Shown here in pieces: positions 1-7,949 of a stretch of DNA of 18,761 nucleotides; position 1 is the stretch's first letter; the number at the start of each line of letters is the position of its first letter. The stretch is from Amoeboradix gromovi. Its lineage: Eukaryota; Sanchytriomycota; Sanchytriomycetes; Sanchytriales; Sanchytriaceae. Below the pieces are notes generated by a model. The model had not been told where the DNA came from. It worked only from the letters and a program-made list of their open reading frames with translations, and did not search any database. The stretch covers positions 1 to 18,761 of the forward strand of contig JADGIF010000124.1 in the NCBI GenBank assembly GCA_018985225.1, written 5' to 3'. A program made the position numbers and the translations under genes.

Positions 1-157
1 TAGCTGTACAGAATATTTATTTTCCTTTTATACTCGTCAACTCCGCAACTAGCTGAATGTCCACTCGTCTCTTAAATCCATAAAGTAATAAAGCTGAAAT
101 AATGTTCCAAGTTGTTACAGAAAGTTAGTCTAGTTTTTATATTTGATGTCCCACCTG
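1..157 (-). mobile_element. Truncated TIR element, copy M1 (cut by window edge)
   Basis: This is the reverse complement of the left part of the complete element at 10331-10783. The inverted-repeat end lies at about 120-157 and ends in GATGTCCCACCTG. The stretch from 1 to about 45 appears identical to the reverse complement of the TATA-bearing inner segment near 10441-10485. The rest of the element lies beyond the window edge. It carries no reading frame of its own, so it is probably a non-autonomous DNA-transposon derivative. The near-identity to the copy about 10 kb away suggests recent spread. Confidence 0.75.
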
Positions 158-777
158 CTTAGTTGTTGGATAGAATGGAATTTTCCAAGATAGAAATACT
201 AAATTGTGGGATACTCAATTTATCGTTTATGGTTGGAATAGTTTGCAGGAAATTTTCTGGATTTTTTGTATTTCATCCTTGGTGCTGAGTAACAAAGAAA
301 CAGCTGCCAATTTTAATTGAAAAAAAACAATTAAGTTTATTAGATAAAACTCATCGCTCGAATACGCTCTCTTACACGAAGCTTATAACTGAATAAAGCT
401 CGTTAATCTTTTTTCAACTGTGAAATATGACTCCGAAACATCACAGCAAGAATATCTCAAATCCAGAGACTTCAGCATGCGGTAGAGAATAAAGTCTTCT
501 GCAGAAAACATCCGAAGCATATTTAAAACAGGAAATAGATCTCTTTGCCACTTGTAAGACATTAAAATCTTGCTTGGTACTTCCATATTACTCAAAAGAG
601 ATCATCTTATCTACAAGAGTCTCATCCAATGAACAAAAAGAGAATATTGAGCAACAAGGTTTTGTTTGTGTTTTTGTGATTGAAATTTAAAATAAAACCA
701 CAATATATGATCTTATCTCACCATTAAACTAGCACCGTTTGCTTCTATTAGACTAGCACATTGATAAAACACAAGGG
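158..777. other. Spacer between TIR element M1 and the CIA30 gene
   Basis: AT-rich spacer of about 620 bases. The only content I could pick out is a 67-codon minus-strand frame (383-586), listed separately. The last 180 bases before the ATG at 778 should hold the promoter and leader of the CIA30 gene, but I see no clear TATA box or operator. I found no tRNA or repeat array. Confidence 0.4.
383..586 (-). CDS. Doubtful small protein, 67 aa
   Basis: A frame of 67 codons from an ATG at 586 (starting MEVPSKILMSYKWQRD) to a stop at 383. It opens a few codons earlier at TTG, but ATG is the plausible eukaryotic start. The composition looks protein-like, with several aromatics and charged residues and a segment FSAEDFILYRMLKSLDLRY that could form a helix. 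I recognise no domain, signal peptide or membrane segment. It could be a small gene, the remnant of a larger one, or chance; the AT-rich setting makes chance frames of this length possible. Confidence 0.2.
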   Translation of the reverse strand: MEVPSKILMSYKWQRDLFPVLNMLRMFSAEDFILYRMLKSLDLRYSCCDVSESYFTVEKRLTSFIQL

Positions 778-1449
778 ATGATTGCACTATCAAATTTCAT
801 ATCGAATTCTGCAAAGCATGTAAAATCAGAGTTAAGTAAGGTTATAAATCACAAAGGAACAAAAGAATTTAAATCTTACCAGACTCTGTATGATTTCACC
901 AAAGAAGACACTGTGACTCAGTTTTTAACCGGATGCGACAACAGCTCAAAGTGCAAATTGGAGTTTAAAGGCGGGTGCGGGCATTTCCATGGAGATATAA
1001 GCGCAAACGGGTACGCAATTATGCGTTCTAAGCTGCCTCCATTAACAATGTTTGGAAGATTTGGATTCAATGTTTCAGACTTCACTATTTTAGAAATTGA
1101 AGCCAAAAGCAACGACGATCATCAGTATTATTTGAATTTGAGAACAGACTCGTTTGCTACGGACCATGTCTATCAAACCAAACTGCAATTTCCAAAGAAT
1201 GACGAATTTCAAGTTATTCAAATACCTTTTAGTGATTTTATTTTGACGCATCGTGGATACATTATGCAAAGGCAGTCTCCAATTGATCGTAATAATATTC
1301 AAGCTGTGGGACTATCTTTATTAAAGTCACCTGGAAAGTTTTCAACATTAATCAAGCAAATCAGAGTATTTAACCCTATGGCGCAGAAATACGAAAAGTC
1401 CAAAGAGAATAGTTTGGGATACAAGTTTTTTGGCAGAGATTCTAAATAA
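778..1449 (+). CDS. CIA30: CIA30-family protein (complex I intermediate-associated, NDUFAF1-like)
   Basis: The 223-residue protein fits the CIA30 domain over about residues 35-200. Visible hallmarks are an early FxGxISxxG-like stretch (FHGDISANGYA), a run of beta strands, YYLNLRTDSF near the middle, the block FQVIQIPFSDF, and the late IQAVGLSLL. In Neurospora and animals, family members help assemble the membrane arm of mitochondrial NADH:ubiquinone oxidoreductase. The length is a little short for the family because the leader is brief. The first 25 residues are basic and hydroxylated (MIALSNFISNSAKHVKSELSK), compatible with a weak mitochondrial presequence, but this is inference. Some CIA30-domain proteins act elsewhere. 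The stop at 1447-1449 overlaps an AATAAA, a possible polyadenylation signal. A nuclease-element relic begins 16 bases downstream. The start is the first ATG in frame. Confidence 0.85.
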   Translation: MIALSNFISNSAKHVKSELSKVINHKGTKEFKSYQTLYDFTKEDTVTQFLTGCDNSSKCKLEFKGGCGHFHGDISANGYAIMRSKLPPLTMFGRFGFNVSDFTILEIEAKSNDDHQYYLNLRTDSFATDHVYQTKLQFPKNDEFQVIQIPFSDFILTHRGYIMQRQSPIDRNNIQAVGLSLLKSPGKFSTLIKQIRVFNPMAQKYEKSKENSLGYKFFGRDSK

Positions 1450-1464
1450 AATGCTTTTTAACTA

Positions 1465-1690
1465 CAACTCGTTAAAAGATCTGATTTCCGAGTGAATCAA
1501 GAATATTTCAAGAGAAAATAACAAAGCAAGTCTATCGGTTACGGCACTTGATTAGGCTTCCACAATCTTAAGGTAGGAATATGTGAAGATGCATATATTT
1601 TAATTATGTTCCAAGCTTGACCGGGAAATGCTTCAATACATTCCTCTAATGTCTTTCCCGTTTTTTTGGGCGACAACTTCATTTAGACAA
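1465..1690 (-). mobile_element. TnpB/Fanzor element relic, copy 0 (most diverged)
   Basis: The first 150 bases match the 3' end of the three better-preserved relics. They start with TCGTTAAAAG and TCTGATTTCCGAG, then keep patches such as CGGTTA, GATGCATATATTT and TATGTTCC. Indels are frequent, so this copy looks older or comes from a sister family. On the minus strand an intact 47-codon frame (1682 to 1539) spans it. Its segment WNIIKIYASSHIP lines up with RNIYIKYMFPYSIP that follows the RuvC-III motif in copy 1. No zinc ribbon is visible. It begins 16 bases after the CIA30 stop codon and lies in the same orientation as copy 1, only about 50-120 bases away. The outer limit near 1690 is uncertain. 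Confidence 0.5.
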
Positions 1691-1736
1691 GTTTCTGCGC
1701 GTAAAATAATTTATTCTGTATCTTTGATGATGCTCC

Positions 1737-2288
1737 ACATTAAAAATCCTGATTTCCGAGAAAATCGAGAATTTCCACAGAGAAACTAGCAGTGCTAGAT
1801 GCTCGGTTACAGTGATTGCTCACGCTTTCACTACCCTGAGACGGGATTGAATAAGGAAACATATACTTGATGTATATGTTCCTTGTTGCCATATTGTCTC
1901 TACTTCCAAATAACAGTTGGTACAGGCGTGAGTTTCCAAGTTGGTTTCTTTAGAGTACCACACCTTGTACATCTCTGACTAGTAAATGACTCATTACAAT
2001 CAAATATCGTCCTTCCACTTTGTTTGCACTTGAACTTCAAGCGTTCCTTGGATAAACTGTGAAGATATCTCTTATAGGCATTGAAAGACATCTAATTCTT
2101 CCATGTTTGGACCAGTTCCTCAGCGTTGATGAATGTATGCTGTACCTGCTAGTTATTTCTTTAGAATTGATTTACCGTTAGTGAAAAGGAAGAATATCGA
2201 GTATTTAAGCTATTGGAAAAGTCATGAAATTATATAAAATGCATACAAACTCGCGATAAATGATTTATTTCAGAAAACAATGGAGCTG
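1737..2288 (-). mobile_element. TnpB/Fanzor nuclease element relic, copy 1 (C-terminal part of the gene)
   Basis: The minus strand encodes the C-terminal part of a TnpB/Fanzor-type nuclease. A 63-codon frame (2091 to 1900) contains the block NESFTSQRCTRCGTLKK, the first half of a zinc ribbon (TSxxCxxCG). After a one-base frameshift come the second cysteine pair (CTNC, near 1922) and the RuvC-III motif RDNMATRNI (about 1875-1901). These features define the family of RNA-guided nucleases carried by IS605/IS607-like and Fanzor elements. The RuvC-I and RuvC-II domains are missing, so the copy cannot be an active nuclease. Small hairpins lie near both ends: GATTT/AAATC at 1751-1766 and ATAAATGATTTAT at 2256-2268. 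The right end stops about 50 bases before the zeta-COP start codon. Confidence 0.7.
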
Positions 2289-2338
2289 CATGTTCCTACT
2301 TTCAATTCTTGTCATCTATCCTTGAAACAATCAAATAA

Positions 2339-2860
2339 ATGGTCGGGCTTCAATCCGTTGGCGCAATTCTGGCATATAACGTAAATGGTCAGCCTCTGTT
2401 TCTTAAAAAATATTTTACAGAAGGTCCAACAGATATCTATCCAAAGATCAAATCAAATTTGTCAGCGGAATTGATAATCGTAGAAAACAAGCTGGTGATT
2501 TTTAAGCAGATAAATGATGTTGTTATATGTTTAGTCGCATTTAGCGATGATCAGAATGAGATGCAGCTGTATGAAGTGTTAATCAATTTGGTTGAAGCAA
2601 TTTCTTTGGCACTTGGTAAGCATCAATTAGATCAATTAGCCGTCTCTGAATACTATGATTTCATAGCTATCACAATAAACGAGATGATATTTGAAGGGAT
2701 AGTAATGGAGACTGATCCACACACAATTGCTGCCCGTGTATCTAAAAGACCTTCCCAAGCTGTATCGGAATTAAGTGAAATACGAACTGGAGAACAGTCT
2801 ATATCCCAAGCATTTACGAGAGCTAAAGAGAGTTTCTTTGAAAAGTATTTACTAAAATAA
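2339..2860 (+). CDS. RET3: Coatomer subunit zeta (zeta-COP)
   Basis: The 173-residue protein is of normal length for zeta-COP (about 175-200) and has the clathrin-adaptor small-chain/longin fold pattern. The N-terminal strand VGAILAYNVNGQPLFLKKYF is followed by a middle strand with VVICLVAFSDDQNEMQLYEVL and the helix LINLVEAISLALG. The late segment INEMIFEGIVMETDPHTIAA matches the zeta-COP signature (D..vDxGxIlExdp in relatives), followed by a basic C-terminal helix. Zeta-COP is a subunit of the COPI coat F-subcomplex, which drives retrograde Golgi-to-ER vesicles in the cytosol. The ATG at 2339 is the only one that keeps the first beta strand. A nuclease-element relic ends about 50 bases upstream, so the promoter must be very short or lie inside that relic. 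A decayed copy of the 3' end sits at 7251-7373. Confidence 0.9.
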   Translation: MVGLQSVGAILAYNVNGQPLFLKKYFTEGPTDIYPKIKSNLSAELIIVENKLVIFKQINDVVICLVAFSDDQNEMQLYEVLINLVEAISLALGKHQLDQLAVSEYYDFIAITINEMIFEGIVMETDPHTIAARVSKRPSQAVSELSEIRTGEQSISQAFTRAKESFFEKYLLK

Positions 2861-3429
2861 ACCAGTTTTCTGTTTTTACAATTTTGCTGTGCGTACATAG
2901 TTAACTCGTCAAAATTACAATAGATTTAGCTTAGAGCAGCTCAATTAAAGGGCAGCTCGGTTAATAAGATAGTCCAGGTACACTGAATTAGGAAAATGAA
3001 CCATCAATGATCCAACGTAGAGGAAGTTATCGAGCACATTCAATCTCTTTTACTTTCATTTGGTTTTCTTTTGCAATTAAATAACTATGCGCGATATTCT
3101 AAGCGTCGAATGTGGCGTTGCTATTATTATCATAGACGCTGGTATAATATTAACACAGTTCATGATCTTGCTGTTGTGTAAGGCAAATTTTAACCGTTCT
3201 CTGGTTGTGGTTGTTCTTTCAGACTCACGGTATATGGTAGATGATTCCAGGATTTAAATCACTGTGATCTGTTTACCTTACATTGAGATGATATGATACA
3301 TCAAACTTGCCTTACCGTCGGCGTGAAAGTGAAAAAGACAAAAAATAAACAACTCTCAATATCATAGGACTTCTTTTTATTGGTACTGGTAGTTTGTCAC
3401 CATTCAACACTTTGCAGATCTACGACTTT

Positions 3430-3625
3430 GAGCAATTTATCGCATCAGAATATGCGAAATGAAAAGGACTCAAAGTTCATTAGAGTTGCGACCATTCAAA
3501 AACAATATGATGTGTCCAGCACTTGTAGCTGCAAGCGTTATGAAAGGATTCAATCGTTGCGTCAATTGTCAGCAATGCGGTCACCAAGACCATAGAGGTA
3601 TCAATCCAGGTACTTCAAAATAATG
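3430..3625 (+). pseudogene. Weak cysteine-rich, zinc-ribbon-like fragment
   Basis: In one plus-strand frame the segment NRCVNCQQCGHQDHRGINPG (about 3517-3610) carries CxxCxxC followed by G-H-x-D-H-R-G-I-N. This resembles the second half of a TnpB/Fanzor zinc ribbon running into RuvC-III (CxxC...RDxNAAxNI), but the DxNAA part is missing. The frame continues upstream for roughly 30 codons, with MMCP a little before it, and closes at a TAA near 3621. It is on the opposite strand to the clear relics and shares no DNA similarity with them that I can see. It may be a remnant of an unrelated mobile element or a chance match. Confidence 0.2.
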
Positions 3626-3799
3626 TAGGCAAGAACATGCTCAAATGCTATCTCCCCAAGTTGTCTACACTTGAGAAGTGTGAGGTTTGAAATTTTCATG
3701 ATTTTCGAATTCTTCACATTTAACGTAGGCGCTAGATCTTAGCCAAATATTTCAAAAATAAAAACTTGACCAAGCATTGTAAAAAAATGTCTCTTAAGA

Positions 3800-3820
3800 T
3801 TAAAAATAAAAATAAAAATA
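3800..3820. repeat. Short AAAAAT tandem tract
   Basis: Three to four tandem units of TAAAAA lie in an A-rich stretch. It is a low-complexity microsatellite in a gene-poor spacer, with no obvious role. Confidence 0.6.
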
Positions 3821-4218
3821 ATTTGTTGCTATTTACCGCATAAGTGGGATACTACTGAGCTCTATAAGCAAGCCTTTCCTGGTTTCCACAAAATATAGAG
3901 ATAGGTTCTCTCAGTTTGTGCTGAAATGTGCGACAGTTCTAGCGAGTTCTTAGGCAACCATCTATAATTTATCGCGTGAAAAGAAAGAACCTATCAGATC
4001 TTTGCACCACCAGCGGTAAACCTACAAAAAGTAGCTTCAAATTAGCGTTTTTGTTGGTTAAATTAATACACCCGGATTAATCTAATTTCTACGACTTAGA
4101 TTGGTATTGGGATCAGGGATTAACCCGAACTTGCCTGTCTATTTGTCATCAAAAGTTCATCCTTAAGTGCAGTCATCAGTATGTATTGGTTTAACGGAAG
4201 CTAGGGTTGAAACGTGCA

Positions 4219-5889
4219 ATGTATTACTCTCTACTGGAAGAACTTATGAACCATTCTTCTCCAAAAATTCAGCCCAATGAGGTGCAGGTTCGAACTTTGG
4301 ATTTTGAATTCACCGTTGATCCATTGCTAGTAGAACTTGTAGAAAAAGCAAAAAAATCTCAAGATAAAAAATCCAGGGATATTGTAGTATTGCCGTATTG
4401 TACCGACATTCAAGCTGTTATAGAGGTGATTGAACTATCTGGAGTTCAAATCAATTTTCGGGTTTCTATAGGATACTTGATAGAAACAGCGCCCCTAGAA
4501 AAATGTGTCAAGTTTGCAGAGTTTTGTGAGAGGAAAGAGCACAATCCATATTTTTTGCCGTCTGGAAAGCCGGTTTCGTTCAAGGAACTCTGTAACTCTT
4601 CAAAACTAAAAAGTCATGGCTTCAGTATGGATATTGTGATAAGTAACGTATCGGATTTCCCTGATGCAGCCCATTTATTGAATTACCTGGTTAGCTATCA
4701 GTATTCTACAGAACCGCAGAATTATCACTTCATCCCAAGATTTGTTCTGCGGGATTTTACCTTTGATAAGCCAAACAAAATCAAAGTTTTTGACTTGATA
4801 ACCCAAAAAGTAAAAGATCAACAAATAGCAAACGTTTTTAGGATGTCAAACATGTACGCTGATACTAGAATGGAAGAGGTGATTTTGGTGGAAAATAGCC
4901 TAAGTAACCTTGAAAGCAGGGTTGCACTACTTGTTAGCATTATTAAAGGTAGCTCTTTGTTCCAGCTAAACAGAACAGAACTGCACGATTTAAAAACATT
5001 TTTGTTCATCCAGGCTTTTAGAAAACCGTCTAGGCGTAAGCAATATCTCGAGAACGAGTTTGATCCACCTACCGCCTTGCTGATGAGTCAATTTATGGTA
5101 AAGAAGAAATTTAAAATGCCTAGTGACGTGTGGTTGGACAGTATTAAAATCATTCTAGAATCCCATTTCGATGATGTAGTAGGTAACATGGATATGTTCC
5201 CATTTATTCGCCATGAATTTGAAAACGTAAAACGATGCTATGTTTGTATATGGGAGGCGCCACACGATGCAGAGTTTGTTATGATAGACCAAGCATATGG
5301 CATATATGAAGGGGTCTTTCCTCAGGTCATATATCATCAATTTTACCCTATTTCTCCCAAACTGATGATAGTCTTAGTTCATCCATCGCTGAAAGAAATG
5401 CCATCTGCGAACCAATTGTATGCATCACACGGAATGTCCTCTAGATTTGAAGGTGTTTCTCATGATCCACCTATCGTTGCTTGCAGGAATCCTATCGACA
5501 ATGGAGCCACAGAGTCAGATAGTAACGATCTATTCACCTATCAAAAAGTGCAAATATCAGCTACAGATGTAGAAATGGTAAACGGTATCATGCTGGATGA
5601 ATGTAAAGCATACCTATCTTTTGTATCACCATACAGCTTGTTAAAATCTATTGATTATTATGAAAAAAACAAGAAGAAGATGTTTTATAATTCCAAAAAC
5701 TATGCAGCACTGAAACTAGCACTGTGCAAGTACGCAAACACACCATCTTTAGAAAAAGACACCAAGTTGCCAAAAATTGACGCAGCAATACATTCGTCTT
5801 TAACAGAAACTAATACGCTAAAGCTGGTGGCAGAATCTGGTATGCCTTGCTCTCAACTTGAATTCGGGGGTCTATCTTTCGAAACTTAA
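4219..5889 (+). CDS. DUF4238-domain protein
   Basis: The 556-residue protein contains the DUF4238 signature at about residues 168-275. It has NYHFIPRFVLRDFT (169-182), the usual (x)HxIPxxxLxxF opening, followed by strand-forming IKVFDLIT, then NMYADTRMEE, LSNLESRVA and the helix LKTFLFIQAFRKPSRRKQY. The family's biochemical role is unknown. Members are common in bacteria and patchy in fungi, and are often described as self-standing, possibly defence- or mobile-associated proteins; I draw no function from that. The first 165 residues and the last 200 match nothing I recognise. There are no signal peptide or membrane segments. The frame extends 12 bases upstream to a TTG, but the ATG at 4219 is the likely start. 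The gene is isolated: 1.36 kb of spacer precedes it and a decayed gene follows. Confidence 0.7.
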   Translation: MYYSLLEELMNHSSPKIQPNEVQVRTLDFEFTVDPLLVELVEKAKKSQDKKSRDIVVLPYCTDIQAVIEVIELSGVQINFRVSIGYLIETAPLEKCVKFAEFCERKEHNPYFLPSGKPVSFKELCNSSKLKSHGFSMDIVISNVSDFPDAAHLLNYLVSYQYSTEPQNYHFIPRFVLRDFTFDKPNKIKVFDLITQKVKDQQIANVFRMSNMYADTRMEEVILVENSLSNLESRVALLVSIIKGSSLFQLNRTELHDLKTFLFIQAFRKPSRRKQYLENEFDPPTALLMSQFMVKKKFKMPSDVWLDSIKIILESHFDDVVGNMDMFPFIRHEFENVKRCYVCIWEAPHDAEFVMIDQAYGIYEGVFPQVIYHQFYPISPKLMIVLVHPSLKEMPSANQLYASHGMSSRFEGVSHDPPIVACRNPIDNGATESDSNDLFTYQKVQISATDVEMVNGIMLDECKAYLSFVSPYSLLKSIDYYEKNKKKMFYNSKNYAALKLALCKYANTPSLEKDTKLPKIDAAIHSSLTETNTLKLVAESGMPCSQLEFGGLSFET

Positions 5890-6011
5890 CCATAATGCGG
5901 GTGTCTAATAAGGATTTCTAATTTGTAACCAAAACAAAGTCGGTGGTTTAATTTGCGCAATCTCCAATGTACCTGCTTAGTTTACTTCAGTAAATACAAG
6001 ATAAAGCTTAT

Positions 6012-7256
6012 TTATTTCATTAATGGCTTTTCAACTGTGTCCGGCTGAGCAATTTTATCAATCCAACCATCTTCAGGTTAACGATTCAATGTTTTGTAAT
6101 TCTCAGTAAAATATTCAGAGGCTATTAGGGCAGCAATTTTGCCAAGTATCTCCGTAGCGCAATCAGTTTTTACTTGCGATCTGAAAAATCCCCAAGCTAC
6201 GACATTGTCGTTCTTTGGGGTTTTCGCATTAAATACCCATTCTTTCCATTCTAAAGTATTTGTTTCCAAGTTTTTCTGCTCATTCCAACAGCCTCCAATT
6301 TTGTCGCCATTGTTATCCCAGAGTAAACCTAAACTTGATCAAAACAGCTCAAGATCTTCTGCCCCAAAACTTCTACATGTTATTTTCATAATTCTTATAA
6401 TAAGGATTTGAGTGCTCTCGAATGTTCATGCCATGGGACATTTGGGTGTCACCATTATGAAATTTAGTGATATGTTTTTGGAGATACTTGCCGTTTTGTT
6501 TTTCTAAATTCATAAGGTTGTTTTGGCATATAATGCTCGTATTCGTTATAGTCACTAAAATACTTAAAGCAGATTGGCTCTTATTCACTTCAAGCCAATA
6601 ATATTTATATTCTGATCCTCTAGTAATGCCTTCATCTCCCCCAATAGGTGTAGGAAAGCATACCAGTCCAAATTTGTTGTCTGAATAACACCCTGGTGCC
6701 AAGCAAAAGGCATTTGTTGTCTATAAGCTCTGTATAAAAATTCGGAGCGCCTTTACTACCTGAGATCCTAGTTTGCCAAGTATAATCTGTAATTGTAGAG
6801 GCTTTTAATCCGGGATATTACTTTGCAAAATGTCAATGCTCGCTTTTCAAACGAGTTGAATGTGGCAAATCAGTAAATTTTTCATAGTCTTTCTATTTTC
6901 GTGTTTTCCAGTGCAGTTTTGTCTTGATCCAGATCTAGCTTTATTTTTTCTGGAAGCCAAAACTTGTATTTTTGCCCTTCGTATGGTATAGCAGTATGTA
7001 AGAGGTTCTCGGCTTCATCGATGATTTGAGAACCTCATGCAGTATTGCATCCTTATCTCGAGGCTACCAACTATTTGGTGCGTGCTAACATCATCACGCA
7101 CAACTATTCAAAAATATACTACATATAAAATCCTCCCATAATACATTAGGCGATTCCTCTATCCAAAGTCCTACCAATTTGATCACCGAGCTTGCTTCCA
7201 TATTTATTGAGAACCCCTTCAAATATTGTAGCTTTAGATCAAGCGAGATATCCCAT
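6012..7256 (-). pseudogene. Decayed, unrecognised gene of about 415 codons
   Basis: Open segments on the minus strand can be followed across frames, which suggests one former gene. It would start near 7256 (MGYLA, then a stop). Next come TIFEGVLNKYGSKLGDQI (about 7160-7230) and IIDEAENLLHTAIPYEGQKY with FWLPEKIKLDLDQDKTALE (about 6890-7040). Then follow DYTWQTRISGSKGAPNFY (about 6735-6790), CYSDNKFGLVCFPTPIGGDE (near 6635-6695), and a tail with EWKEWVFNAKTPKNDNVVAW and ILGKIAALIASEYFTENY (6080-6260). One in-frame stop separates this from PEDGWIDKIAQPDTVEKP, which ends at TAA 6012-6014. AATAAA overlaps the end. At least four frameshifts and several stops are needed, so it is not functional. 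I recognise no domain. The protein looks soluble and rich in Trp, Tyr and Lys. A horizontally acquired or lineage-specific gene is possible. Confidence 0.5.
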
Positions 7257-7373
7257 AGTATCTAAAACAATTCAAATCTGAATTACTTGAAATACAGACA
7301 GGAGAACAGTTTGTATCCCAAGCATATACGGGAGCTAAAGAGAATTTTCTAATAATATTTATTAAGAACTAAA
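7251..7373 (+). pseudogene. Copied 3' fragment of the zeta-COP gene
   Basis: This stretch matches the last 100-120 bases of the zeta-COP gene at 2339-2860. Shared runs include GTATCTAAAA, TGAAATAC, GGAGAACAGT, TATCCCAAGCAT and GAGCTAAAGAGA, in the same order and the same spacing apart from small indels. The parent's stop region is recognisable as ATTTATTAAGAACTAAA. The coding frame is broken. It ends 3-4 bases before nuclease relic copy 2, so the two may have moved or been fused together. It is a partial duplicate, not an independent gene. Confidence 0.8.
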
Positions 7374-7376
7374 TTT

Positions 7377-7949
7377 CTCCTCGTTAAAAGTCCTGATTTC
7401 CGAGAAAATCGGGAATTTCCACAGAGAAACTAGCAGTGCCAGATGCTCGGTTAGAGTGATTGCTCACGCTTTTACTACCCTGAGGCGGGATTGAATAAGG
7501 ATGCATATATTTGATGTATATGTTCCTTGCTGCCATAAGGTCTCTTTATATCTCCAAATAACAACTGGTATAGGTGTAAGTTTCTAAGTTGGTTTTCTTT
7601 AGAGTACCACACCTTGTGCATGTCTAACTAGTAAATGCTTCATTACATTCGACCATCGTCTTTACTCTTTGCTTACACTTGAACTCCAAGCGTTCCTTGA
7701 ATAAATTGTACAGATATCACTGTCTTGGCATTGAAAGACATCTAATTCTTCCATGTTTGGACCAGCTTATCAGTGTTGATGAATGTATGCTGTACCTGTT
7801 AGTTGTTTATTTAAAATTGATTTACCATTTGCGAAAAGGAAGAATATCTAGTATTTAAGCTATTAGAAAAATATGGAAAAGTCTTGAAATGATACAAAAA
7901 TATATACAAATTCGCGATAAATGATTTATTCAAGAAAATAGTCAAGCTG
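7377..7949 (-). mobile_element. TnpB/Fanzor nuclease element relic, copy 2
   Basis: The sequence is closely related to copy 1 (1737-2288) along its whole length and has the same ends, CTCCTCGTTAAAAGTCC on the left and AAGCTG on the right. The minus-strand frame still shows a zinc-ribbon first half with one cysteine pair, an intervening stop, and an extra A relative to copy 1. That extra A restores the frame from CGTLKKTNLET to the second CxxC region. The RuvC-III block is present but altered (RDLMAARNI). Subterminal hairpins sit at 7395-7410 and 7917-7929. The right end overlaps the stop codon of the SRR1-domain gene, and the left end touches a zeta-COP gene fragment. It is decayed and lacks the N-terminal two thirds of the nuclease. 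Confidence 0.7.

Larger units (their letters stand above)
2861..4218. other. Gene-poor spacer
   Basis: About 1.36 kb between the zeta-COP stop and the DUF4238 gene. I see no convincing gene. A short plus-strand stretch near 3430-3625 reads as a cysteine-rich, ribbon-like peptide in one frame (listed separately as a weak pseudogene). An A-rich short tandem repeat lies at 3800-3820. I found no tRNA, TIR element or nuclease relic. Confidence 0.5.

Noticed and set aside
1-157. Long terminal repeat of a retrotransposon (TATA box and AATAAA-like motifs seen)
   Set aside because: The complete copy at 10331-10783 has inverted terminal repeats rather than direct LTR ends, and no gag/pol or primer-binding site is present.
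1737-2288. CRISPR array or tandem repeat explanation for the relics
   Set aside because: The copies are dispersed by kilobases, each single, and contain protein-coding remnants rather than short repeats with spacers.
6139-6411. Plus-strand frame with a Ser-rich, hydrophobic tail
   Set aside because: It opens at TTG and is antisense to the decayed minus-strand gene, with no domain.
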